Shown here piece by piece: positions 26,028-33,920 of a DNA stretch of 64,000 nt. The stretch is from assembly GCA_050018415.1 (NCBI GenBank), contig JBEKAB010000008.1:58618-122617 (forward strand), written 5' to 3'. The notes under the pieces are model-generated. The model searched no databases and was not told the origin of the DNA. It saw only the letters and a program-made list of their open reading frames with translations. The stretch's first letter is position 1, and every line of letters begins with the position of its first letter. The DNA comes from UBA1161 sp002311745. Lineage in GTDB: Bacteria; Planctomycetota; Phycisphaerae; Tepidisphaerales; Tepidisphaeraceae. The position numbers were made by a program, and so were the translations under genes.

Positions 26028-27197
26028 ATGGGGACATCCACATCGCGGCAGATTCGGGATTCCTCCAACGTTTTCGGCGGGATCTTCGTCTGGATTCTTG
26101 GAATCATATTCCTCGTGCAGCCGTTGTTCCTCTTTTTGTCACGCGAGCAGCACGGGAGCAAGAAACCGCCGCCGCTTTGGGGCGCGCTTTGGGGCGCGGC
26201 GATATTTGGCATCGGCGGACTGCTGCTTCTGTGGCTCGCGATTTACACGTCGATCAGGCTCGCCAAATACGGGCGATCGATTTTTGAGTCGCCCTGGTTG
26301 CCCGCGACGTGCGGCGGGATTTTGACAGGCACGGTGCGAATTCCACGGCCGTTTCTTTATCGCGAGCCGATCCATCTTCGATTGGCTTGCGTCAAGGTAT
26401 TTGGCACGAGGAGAGATTCCCACGAGGACCTTCTGTGGGAGGATTTCTGCACGCTGGATCGGTTTTCGCCGGGGACGGCGGTTTCGGAAATTCCGGTCTA
26501 TTTCAAAATTCCCGGCGACGCCCAACCAACGGGAACGGGCGGAATTTTCTGGCGGTTGCAAGCCAAGGCAAAGACAGCCGGCGTGCATTACAGCGCGGGG
26601 TTTGTGGTTCCGGTGACGAGCGGCGAGGCGCCGGCGGAACTGCTGGCGATGCCCGATCCGACCCTGGCACTGCGTTCGCCCGAGCCGGCGCGGCGACAGC
26701 CGCTGGATCGGCATCTTCATTTCAATCCGCTGCCGGGCGGAGGCGGACAATTTGAACTGCTGCCGGGGCGAAACCTGGGAATGTCGAGTTCATCGATCCT
26801 CTTTGGTGCGGTCTTCATCGGCATTGGAACGACGATCATGCAATTGGCCGCCCGGGATGTGCCGATCTGGTTTCCACTTATCTTTATCGCGGCCGGCGCG
26901 TTGATGGCATTGGGCGGCCTGTGGCTATTGTTTCTGAAGACCACGATCAACGTTCGCCATGGCGTGATTACAATCGAAAACACCCTTGCGTCCATGAATC
27001 GCCAGAAGGAAATCCGGGCGGCGGATATTTCGGATATTTCCTCCAAATTTCAAGGGCAATCGATGAACCGGCCGTTTTATTCGATCGCCGCGACGCGCCT
27101 GAACGGCGGCAATGTGAAAATCTGCGGAACCATTCACGACAAAGGGGACGCGGATTGGCTGACGGCGGAAATGAAACGTGAACTGGCCGGCAGGTGA
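26028..27197 (+). CDS. Integral membrane protein of unknown function
   Basis: About 389 residues with four predicted membrane segments in two pairs: residues 17-40 (FVWILGIIFLVQPLFLFL), 52-76 (AAIFGIGGLLLLWLAIY), about 265-285 and 288-310. Between the pairs lies a soluble beta-rich domain of about 190 residues. The architecture (helix pair, beta domain, helix pair, C-terminal domain) is that of DUF3592-type membrane proteins, but sequence identity was not recognisable by eye. ATG 26028 follows tRNA-Pro by 47 bp; no strong SD is seen (TAGAGC, 15 bases away). Confidence 0.7.
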   Translation: MGTSTSRQIRDSSNVFGGIFVWILGIIFLVQPLFLFLSREQHGSKKPPPLWGALWGAAIFGIGGLLLLWLAIYTSIRLAKYGRSIFESPWLPATCGGILTGTVRIPRPFLYREPIHLRLACVKVFGTRRDSHEDLLWEDFCTLDRFSPGTAVSEIPVYFKIPGDAQPTGTGGIFWRLQAKAKTAGVHYSAGFVVPVTSGEAPAELLAMPDPTLALRSPEPARRQPLDRHLHFNPLPGGGGQFELLPGRNLGMSSSSILFGAVFIGIGTTIMQLAARDVPIWFPLIFIAAGALMALGGLWLLFLKTTINVRHGVITIENTLASMNRQKEIRAADISDISSKFQGQSMNRPFYSIAATRLNGGNVKICGTIHDKGDADWLTAEMKRELAGR

Positions 27198-27246
27198 GAT
27201 CGCGCCGGAACCGTGATCTCCTTTCTACTCTCCACTTTCTCCTCCC

Positions 27247-28761
27247 ATGCCGCACCCTTCCATTGAAAGCGCGATTCGCCTGGCCGAGCAGGCTCAGCGG
27301 TCGGGACTGCTGGCCGATGCCGAGACGCTCTGTCGCGAGGTGCTGGCGCAGCAGCCTCAGCATCCGGAGGCCCTGCGTCTGCTCGGCGTCGTGTGCAGAA
27401 AATCGGGACGCCTCATTGAGGCGGTGCCGTTCATCCGTGCTTCCCTTGCCACGGGTCCGGCCAACCCGCTGGGCTACCGCGATCTGGGCGATGCCTTGCG
27501 GTCTGGGGCAAAGCTCGACGAAGCGGCCGCGGCTTACCGCAAAGCCATCGAACTGCGGCCCGATTGGGCTGAAGTTCACGGCGCTCTGGGCAATACTCTC
27601 AAAGACCAGGGCAAGCTCGATCAAGCCATCGACGCATACAACAAAGCCATCCAACTCAAGCCCACCTTGGCGACGGCTCATTTGCGTCTGGGCCAGGCCC
27701 TGCACGAAAAGGGCCGGCGCACCCAGGCCACGGCCGCAATTTCCCAAGCCATCCAGCTCAAGAGCGACTTTGCCGAAGCCTTCAACAGCCTGGGCAACGT
27801 CCTGTGGGATGACGCCAAGCTCGACGACGCGGCCGCCGCGTACGCAAAGGCCGTGCAACTTCAGCCGGGCTATCCCGAAGCCAACTGGAGCATGGGAAAA
27901 ATCCTGGCGCGTCAGGGCCGGCTCCAAGAAGCCATCGCCTGTTTCCAAAAAGTCGTGCTATTCCATCCCACCAACGCGATGGCGCATCTCAACCTGGCGC
28001 GGATGCTGCGTAACGCCGCTCAGCTCGAGCAAGCGGCCGCCGCCTATCGCCAGGCGATCCAACTCCAGCCGGACCGGCCCGATTGGCGCTTTGAACTGGC
28101 CGCTTGCAGCGGCGACAGTTCGATGACCACCGTTCCCGACAGCTACATCCAAAAACTGTTTGACGCTTACGCCCCGACCTACGATCAGCACTTGCTCAAA
28201 AACTTGGATTATCGCGTGCCGCAGGAGCTGCTCGACGCCGTATTAGCCGCCACGCCGCGGCGCCGTTTTGACGCCGCTCTGGATTTAGGCTGCGGCACGG
28301 GCCTGTGCGGACAGCTCTTGCGCTCGTACGCGCGCGAGCTGATCGGCGTGGACCTCTCGGAACAGATGATCAAGGCCGCCGAACAGCGCGGCGTGTACGA
28401 TCAGCTGCTTCATGGCGACCTCATCTCCGCCCTCGCCGCCGAGCCGGATCATTACGACCTGATCGTCGCGGGAGACGTGCTGGTCTACGTCGGCGATTTG
28501 AGCCGACTCATGCCTGCGATCGCCGCCGCCCTGCGGCCCGGCGGCTTATTCGCCTTCTCCATCGAACATTACGACGGCCCAGGATTTTTCCTGCACGGCC
28601 GCGAGCGCTTCGCCCATTCGATGGATTACATTCGCGACACCGCCGCCGGGGCCGGCCTGCGGGAAGTTTCCGCGATCCAAGTGCAACTGCGTCGACAGAC
28701 CGACGCCCAAACCCCCGGCTGGATCGTCGTACTGCAAAAAGAGACACAAAGCGGAACGTGA
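27247..28761 (+). CDS. TPR-repeat protein with C-terminal SAM methyltransferase
   Basis: A 504-residue fusion. Residues 1-290 hold about eight TPRs (for example AIELRPDWAEVHGALGNTL and AIDAYNKAIQLKPTLATAH). Residues 300-500 are a class I methyltransferase with SAM motif I ALDLGCGTGLCGQLL, the acidic loop LIGVDLSEQMI, and motif post-I/II region YDLIVAGDVLVYVGDL. TPR-methyltransferase fusions of this form are common in planctomycetes and proteobacteria, often near glycan genes; substrate unknown. It converges with the next gene, with only 4 bp between stops. Confidence 0.88.
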   Translation: MPHPSIESAIRLAEQAQRSGLLADAETLCREVLAQQPQHPEALRLLGVVCRKSGRLIEAVPFIRASLATGPANPLGYRDLGDALRSGAKLDEAAAAYRKAIELRPDWAEVHGALGNTLKDQGKLDQAIDAYNKAIQLKPTLATAHLRLGQALHEKGRRTQATAAISQAIQLKSDFAEAFNSLGNVLWDDAKLDDAAAAYAKAVQLQPGYPEANWSMGKILARQGRLQEAIACFQKVVLFHPTNAMAHLNLARMLRNAAQLEQAAAAYRQAIQLQPDRPDWRFELAACSGDSSMTTVPDSYIQKLFDAYAPTYDQHLLKNLDYRVPQELLDAVLAATPRRRFDAALDLGCGTGLCGQLLRSYARELIGVDLSEQMIKAAEQRGVYDQLLHGDLISALAAEPDHYDLIVAGDVLVYVGDLSRLMPAIAAALRPGGLFAFSIEHYDGPGFFLHGRERFAHSMDYIRDTAAGAGLREVSAIQVQLRRQTDAQTPGWIVVLQKETQSGT

Positions 28762-28765
28762 ACCC

Positions 28766-29260
28766 CTACTTGCCAAGTTTCTGAAACAGCCCAAGCAGAT
28801 ATGCGCGCGCCCGCTGGAAGATTCCGGGCGATGTGCTTTCACGGGGGCCGGCGATATTCAGGGTCGCTACCCTCTGTTCGCGAAGCCATGCGGCCACGAA
28901 GGCGTAATCCGGCGGCTGGGCGAGATCGACCACCAGCAGCGGTTTGTTCAGCTTTTGGGCAAACGCGATCGTGTAGCTTGTGCCGGGACTGTCGGCTCGA
29001 ACACGCAAAATCAGTGTCGCATCCGCATCGCTCACGTTCTTTTGGGTGCGACGCTGAATGCTGGTTTGCAGGTCTGCCTCTTCAACGGGAGTTAGGTTGT
29101 ACGACGCCGGGATTGTCCCATCCTCGGCCCACAAGCCGCGCGGGGCCGCTCCGCCGATCTTCAGCCCGACCGCGATCGCCGCCTCCAATGCCGCGCGATC
29201 CACTCCCGTTTGTCCGCCCGAGATGATCTTCGTCAGCGGCACGGGCTTGTCCGCCTTCAC
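28766..29260 (-). CDS. Putative molybdenum-carrier / SLOG-fold protein
   Basis: A 164-residue protein with the Rossmann-like signature ISGGQTGVDRAALEAAIAVG followed by GGAAPRGLWAEDG, and DATLILRVRADSPGTSYTI, the pattern of the 'putative molybdenum carrier' family (relatives of the SLOG nucleotide-binding group). Family members have been proposed to bind molybdenum cofactor or a nucleotide; the role is not established. GTG 29260 was chosen as start because GTG and the TGA of the upstream gene overlap (GTGA); the longer ATG at 29311 would overlap that gene by over 50 bp. Confidence 0.78.
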   Translation of the reverse strand: MKADKPVPLTKIISGGQTGVDRAALEAAIAVGLKIGGAAPRGLWAEDGTIPASYNLTPVEEADLQTSIQRRTQKNVSDADATLILRVRADSPGTSYTIAFAQKLNKPLLVVDLAQPPDYAFVAAWLREQRVATLNIAGPRESTSPGIFQRARAYLLGLFQKLGK

Positions 29261-29838
29261 ACCAGATCGCACGCCTCCGGCGGCATCCAGTGGTGCTCGT
29301 GGCCCTTCCACTTCACGTTGCAGCCGATGGGATTGGTCACCTCCACCGGCGGCTTTTCCCCCGCCAGGATCGCATCCACCGCATCGCGCAGCTCGCGCGT
29401 CGTTTCCTTCCCCGGGTTGCGCGGATTGTCGTCCATCCGCCCCGTGTAGCGCAAACGCCGATCGGCGTCGAACAGGTAAAAATGCGGCGTGCGCAGCGCC
29501 CCGTACGCCAGCGCGATCTTCTGCGTCTCATCGCGCAGATACGGATACTTGAAATTCTTTTCCTTGGCCCGCTGAACCATGTGGTCGAACGAATCGGTCG
29601 GATGGTTCTGGGTCTCGTTGGAGTTAATCGCCACCAGCGCTACGCCCTTGGGCGCGTAGTCGGCGTAGAACTTGTTGATGCGGTCTTCCGAGCCGATCAC
29701 GTACGGGCAGTGATTGCAGGAAAAGAGGACGACCAGGACTTTGGCGTCTTTGAAGCCGGCCAGAGAATACGTTTTCCCGTCCACGCCCGGCAGTTGGAAA
29801 TCCGGGGCTTTTTGACCAATCGTCAGCGTGAAGGCCAT
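29257..29838 (-). CDS. Thioredoxin-like AhpC/TSA-family protein
   Basis: A 193-residue thioredoxin-fold protein. After MAFTLTIGQKAPDFQLPGVD comes the active-site motif CNHC in LFSCNHCPYVIGSEDRI, then the cis-Pro strand RTPHFYLFDADRRL. It belongs to the cytoplasmic peroxiredoxin-like/ResA-like proteins widespread in planctomycetes, here without signal peptide. It probably reduces disulphides or peroxides. Start 29838 has AGGAGC six bases upstream. Overlaps the molybdenum-carrier gene by 4 bp. Confidence 0.88.
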   Translation of the reverse strand: MAFTLTIGQKAPDFQLPGVDGKTYSLAGFKDAKVLVVLFSCNHCPYVIGSEDRINKFYADYAPKGVALVAINSNETQNHPTDSFDHMVQRAKEKNFKYPYLRDETQKIALAYGALRTPHFYLFDADRRLRYTGRMDDNPRNPGKETTRELRDAVDAILAGEKPPVEVTNPIGCNVKWKGHEHHWMPPEACDLV

Positions 29839-29933
29839 GGGATAGCTCCTTTGCTTTTGCCGCGCGGCCCCCAGGGACCCGCGCGGCATTATAGGCATGG
29901 GCCCCCAATCGCGACGACAAGGCCGGGCCCTTA

Positions 29934-30227
29934 CTAATCGATCCTCAAGCACTCCTCGCATTCCGCGATTGCTGTGTCCGTGGCGTCCAGGGCTGCCTTG
30001 CGGTGGCCCCTGTAATCGTGAGCCGCGTTTACCAGGGCCTCACGTGCCTTATGCAGATGCTCCAGCGCCTTGCGGATTTCCGGATGATGTTCCTCGTCCA
30101 ACTGCGCCACTGCGGGATTGCCGCGGGGTGCGCCATAGTTGCCGGCCGCGGCGATCGTCGCCGCCCCGCCACTGGTCAGACCCAGGCCCAGAAGACTCAC
30201 CATAGCGATGCTGCGAACACGAAACAT
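29934..30227 (-). CDS. Small exported protein with DYRGHR motif
   Basis: A 97-residue protein with a signal peptide (MFRVRSIAMVSLLGLGLTSG, cleavage around residue 25-27) and a helical mature part: HHPEIRKALEHLHKAREALV, then AAHDYRGHRKAALDATDTA and ECEECL. The A-x-x-DYxGHRxxA pattern recurs in short exported proteins of unknown function. A textbook SD, GGGAGG, stands six bases before the ATG, and a promoter fits upstream, so it is very likely expressed. Two Cys near the C-terminus (CEEC) could bind metal or form a disulphide. Confidence 0.8.
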   Translation of the reverse strand: MFRVRSIAMVSLLGLGLTSGGAATIAAAGNYGAPRGNPAVAQLDEEHHPEIRKALEHLHKAREALVNAAHDYRGHRKAALDATDTAIAECEECLRID

Positions 30228-30290
30228 AAAGACCTCCCTTTGGGTTGATCGCATCAGCGATTCCAGCAGATCAAACGAGCACGCGGGCGA

Positions 30291-30319
30291 AATATTGCCG
30301 AGATCCCGCTTTGGGTCAA
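30291..30319 (-). promoter_or_regulatory. Candidate promoter of the small exported protein
   Basis: On the minus strand TTGACC (30319-30314), 17-nt spacer and AATATT (30296-30291). Leader length to the start codon would be about 55 nt and includes the GGGAGG ribosome-binding site. Confidence 0.5.
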
Positions 30320-30378
30320 GGCCCGGCACGCCCCAACGGCGCCATGGCCGCGTGCCGCGTCGTCGCGTCGCCCTTTCC

Positions 30379-31317
30379 CTAGAGGTTGATGTTTTTCCAG
30401 ATCGCCAGCACAGACTGCTCTTCTGCCTCCGGCGTATAGGGGGCAGCGGTGGCCAATGCGTTGTCGCGGATGCGCTCCCAGCGGCTCGGATTGTCGGCCA
30501 ACAGATCAATCAGCAGCGGCTCCAGTTTATAGGCCAAGGTGATGTAATCCAGGTTTTCGGCCAGGATGCAGTTTTGACCGTGGCCGTCGCCGATCAGCTC
30601 GCGCTTGCCGCCCACGCTGTTGAACCCGGCGATGAGGGTGCCGCTGCGCATCGCCTCCAAGACCGAACAGCACAGCCCCTCGGCCGACGACATGTTCAGG
30701 AACACGGCGCTGCGGCGAACCTCGCGGGCGTAATCCGCCTCGGCCAAGTCCGCCAATCCCTTCCACGTCAACTGGTCGATGAACCGCTCTTCGCGACTGC
30801 GTAGCACGCGCATCAGCTCTTGCATTCCGACGGCTTTGCGCGAAATGTAGGTGAGCTGCCGCGTCTTTTCCTGGGGCAAGTAATAATACAATTGCGGATT
30901 AATGCCCCACTGAAAAACGTGCACGGGCAACCTCATCGCCCAGGCAATAAAATCCGCAATAATTGGAGAATGCGTCAACACGCGTTCGACGTTGTATGCC
31001 CGCCAATCGGTGCCATCCGGCAGGGTGGGGTAAACATAGGACCAACTGAGGGCAATGACGAACAGGCGCAGACCAAGCTCGGCCGTCTCAGCCATGACAG
31101 GAGGCAAGCCCTCCGGCACGACCAGGATGTCACGACGATTGACAGGCTGATTGGCGTAGCGGATCGGCACCTCAGGCATGTCCGAGTATTTGAAGCCGGG
31201 AGTTTGGTGGAGAACGGCGACCTGATAACCATGCTTGAGCAGAATCTCCACGTGCCGGTATATGATGCGAATGCCGGCGGATTTGGATTTCCGCTCGGGA
31301 CAATGATAGAGGATCAA
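30379..31317 (-). CDS. GT-B glycosyltransferase (copy 1 of 3)
   Basis: A 312-residue GT1/GT4-like enzyme. The C-terminal nucleotide-sugar half contains SSAEGLCCSVLEAMRSGTLI and GKRELIGDGHGQNCILAENL, equivalent to the ExG...EAMxxG...GGxxE pattern of GT-B transferases; the N-terminal half begins MILYHCPERKSKSAGIRIIY. The start is TTG, shared in sequence context with the two paralogues (GAGGAG about 10 bases upstream). Its last 40 residues (SRWERIRDNALATA) differ from copies 2 and 3. Likely a polysaccharide or glycan enzyme; sugar unknown. Confidence 0.85.
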   Translation of the reverse strand: MILYHCPERKSKSAGIRIIYRHVEILLKHGYQVAVLHQTPGFKYSDMPEVPIRYANQPVNRRDILVVPEGLPPVMAETAELGLRLFVIALSWSYVYPTLPDGTDWRAYNVERVLTHSPIIADFIAWAMRLPVHVFQWGINPQLYYYLPQEKTRQLTYISRKAVGMQELMRVLRSREERFIDQLTWKGLADLAEADYAREVRRSAVFLNMSSAEGLCCSVLEAMRSGTLIAGFNSVGGKRELIGDGHGQNCILAENLDYITLAYKLEPLLIDLLADNPSRWERIRDNALATAAPYTPEAEEQSVLAIWKNINL

Positions 31318-31472
31318 AAGCGGTCTCCTCGCCCTTGCGAAACGGCGGGGTCAGTTTAGCGATAACAAGTGCGCCGGACAATCACGAGCGGCGTGCGAAG
31401 CGATGGCGCCCGAAGCGTGGAAAAGTCGTCCCGACGGAAGTCGCCGCGCCGCGCGAGGCTTGGGCCTCCTTT

Positions 31473-32420
31473 TTAGCGTGAACTCTCGAGGATGCTCCGC
31501 CACATGGAAACGACCGATGCTTCTTCGGCTTCCATGCTGTACTCGGCGCTGGCGGCGAGCGCGTTTTGGCGCATCGCTTCCCAACGGCTCAGATCGTCGG
31601 CCAACAGATCGTTCAACAGCGGCTCCAGCCTATAGGCCAAAGTAATGTAATCCAGGTTTTCGGCCAGGATGCAGTTTTGACCATCGCCGTCGCCGATCAG
31701 CTCGCGCTTGCCGCCCACGCTGTTGAACCCGGCGACGAGGGTGCCGCTGCGCATCGCCTCCAAGACCGAACAGCACAGCCCCTCGGCCCGCGACATGTTC
31801 AGGAAGACGGCGCTGCGGCGAACCTCGCGGGCGTAATCGGCCTCGGCCAAGCCCTCCAATCCCTTCCACGTCAACTGATCGATGAACCGCTCTTCGCGAC
31901 TGCGTAGCACGCGTTTCAGCTCTTGCATCTCGCCGGCTTTGCGAGAAATGTACGTGAGCTGCCGCGTCTTTTCCTGGGGCGAGTAATAATACAGTTGCGG
32001 ATTAATGCCCCACTGAAAAACGTGCACGGGCAAGCGCATCGCCCAGGCAATAAAATCCGCAATAACCGAAGAATTCGTCAATACGCGTTCGACGTGGAAC
32101 GCCCGCCAATCCGTGCCATCCGGTAGGGTGGAGTAAACATAGCACCAACTGAGGGCCATGACGAACAGGCGCAGATCAAGCTTGGCCGTCTCAGCCATGA
32201 CAGCAGGCAAGCCCTCCGGTACGACCACGATGTCACGACGATTGAGGGGCTGATTGACGTAGCGGATCGGCACCTCAGGCATCTGCGAATATTTGAAGCC
32301 GGGAGTTTCGTGAAGGAGGGCGACTTGATAACCGTGCTTGAGCAGAATCTCCACCTGCCGGTATATGACGCGAACGCCGGCGGATATGGATTTCCACTCA
32401 GGACAAAAATAGAGGATCAA
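31473..32420 (-). CDS. GT-B glycosyltransferase (copy 2 of 3), mosaic
   Basis: A 315-residue copy. Residues 1 to about 275 are nearly identical to copy 1 (shared PVHVFQWGINPQLYYY, SAVFLNMSRAEGLCCSVLEA), but the end (SRWEAMRQNALAASAEYSME) is nearly identical to copy 3. The change occurs near 31600 on the DNA and is matched by the downstream spacer, which also follows copy 3. This mosaic points to unequal crossing over or gene conversion between tandem copies. The TTG start is used as in its neighbours; a much longer upstream reading frame is open but lies in the repeated spacer. Confidence 0.85.
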   Translation of the reverse strand: MILYFCPEWKSISAGVRVIYRQVEILLKHGYQVALLHETPGFKYSQMPEVPIRYVNQPLNRRDIVVVPEGLPAVMAETAKLDLRLFVMALSWCYVYSTLPDGTDWRAFHVERVLTNSSVIADFIAWAMRLPVHVFQWGINPQLYYYSPQEKTRQLTYISRKAGEMQELKRVLRSREERFIDQLTWKGLEGLAEADYAREVRRSAVFLNMSRAEGLCCSVLEAMRSGTLVAGFNSVGGKRELIGDGDGQNCILAENLDYITLAYRLEPLLNDLLADDLSRWEAMRQNALAASAEYSMEAEEASVVSMWRSILESSR

Positions 32421-32694
32421 ACGCGGTCTCCTCGCCCTCGCGCGCTCATCGCCAGGGCGAGAAAACAACAATCTCGTCCCCTCCAACGGGCTGTCTTGCG
32501 AAAGCGCGCGATTCGAGCGTTCGATGGATGGCTCGATTGACCTGCCATTCTCCACCTGGAGAAATGACAGGGCCAGTTTAGCGATGGGAGGTGCGCTGAA
32601 CAACCGTGGGTGGTGTGCGAAGCGATGGCGCCCAAAACGTGAAAGGGACCTTCCCGCGGAAGTCGCCGCGCTGCGCGGGGCTTGGGCGTCCTTC

Positions 32695-33642
32695 TTAGCG
32701 TGAGCTGTCGAGGATGCTTCGCCACATGGAAACGACCGACGCTTCTTCGGCTTCCAGGCTGTACTCGGCGCTGGCGGCCAGCGCGTTCTGGCGCATCGCT
32801 TCCCAACGGCTCAGATCGCCCCGCAGGAGATCGTCCAGCAGCGGCTCCAGGCGACGGGCCAGGGTTGCATAATCCAGGTTCTCGGCCAGGATGCAGTTCT
32901 GGCGGTCGCCGCTGCCGATGAGTTCGCGCTGGGACCCGACGCCGTCGAAGCCGGCGACCAGCGCGCCGGCGCGCATGGCTTCGGATGCAGCATGGCAAAA
33001 GCCTTCAATCGCCGACAGATTCAAGAACAGACAAGAGCGGCGGATTTCTCGCGCGTAATCCTGCTGCGATAGACCGTCCAGGCCGAGCCAGTGGATGCCG
33101 TCGATGAAATGGGGATCGCGGCTGTACAGCGCGCGTTTGAGGAATTCCAGAGGACCTTGCTTTCGCGTGATATAAGCGACCTGGCGAGTTTTTTCTTGCG
33201 GAGCATAGTAGTAAAGGCTGGGATCGATCCCCGGGCGAAAAACGTGCACGGGCAGGCGCATCGCCCAGGCCACGAAGTCGCTAATGAAAGGAGAATTCGT
33301 CAGGACACGTTCGACGTTGCCATTTCGCCAATCGGTGCGGTCGGGCAGATGCAAGTATATGTAGTGCCAACTCAGGCAAATGATGAAAACCCGGCGGAAG
33401 AAAAACTGGTTGGGGCCCATCGCGCTGACGTAACCCTCGGGCGCGACGAGAATGTCGCGCGGGTCAAACTTCTCCCAGCAATATCGCAGGGGAATTGCAG
33501 GGAAATCAGGATCGTCCGGTTCGGGTTGAACCGCGAACATGGCCGCGTCAAAACCGTGTTTCGTGAGGATCTGAACATGTCGGAGCAAGACCCGCATCCC
33601 TGCGGATTTGAATGAGAGCTTGGGACGAAAATAGAGGATCAA
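32695..33642 (-). CDS. GT-B glycosyltransferase (copy 3 of 3)
   Basis: A 315-residue diverged copy and the first in the transcribed direction. It retains the fold signature SAIEGFCHAASEAMRAGALV followed by SQRELIGSGDRQNCILAENL, and PVHVFRPGIDPSLYYYAPQE for the linker region. The N-terminal acceptor half (MILYFRPKLSFKSAGMRVLL; IPLRYCWEKFDPRDILVAPE) differs most from copies 1 and 2, so it probably recognises another acceptor. Start codon TTG. A repeat of the spacer that precedes copy 2 also precedes this copy (33640-33900). Confidence 0.85.
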   Translation of the reverse strand: MILYFRPKLSFKSAGMRVLLRHVQILTKHGFDAAMFAVQPEPDDPDFPAIPLRYCWEKFDPRDILVAPEGYVSAMGPNQFFFRRVFIICLSWHYIYLHLPDRTDWRNGNVERVLTNSPFISDFVAWAMRLPVHVFRPGIDPSLYYYAPQEKTRQVAYITRKQGPLEFLKRALYSRDPHFIDGIHWLGLDGLSQQDYAREIRRSCLFLNLSAIEGFCHAASEAMRAGALVAGFDGVGSQRELIGSGDRQNCILAENLDYATLARRLEPLLDDLLRGDLSRWEAMRQNALAASAEYSLEAEEASVVSMWRSILDSSR

Positions 33643-33920
33643 ATGCGGTCTCCTCGCCCTCGCGCGCTAATGGCCAAGGCGAGAAAAGAGCAATGTCGTG
33701 CACGAAAACCGCCCGTCACACGAATGCACGCGAATGGAGCATTCGATGGATTGCTTGATTGACCTTCCATACTCCACCCGGAGAATTGACCGAGCCAGTT
33801 TAGCCATGGGAGGGACGCCGAACAACCATGGGTGGTGCGCAAAGCGATGGCGTCCGAAGCGTGGAAAAGTCGTTCCGGCGGAAGTCGCCGCGCCGCGCGG
33901 GGGTGTGGGCGGAGTGAGAG

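Noticed and set aside
31445..31475. GAGGC-TTG-GGCCTC-C-TTTTT considered as a terminator
   Set aside because: The T-run lies on the plus strand but no plus-strand gene ends there; on the minus strand the orientation is wrong.
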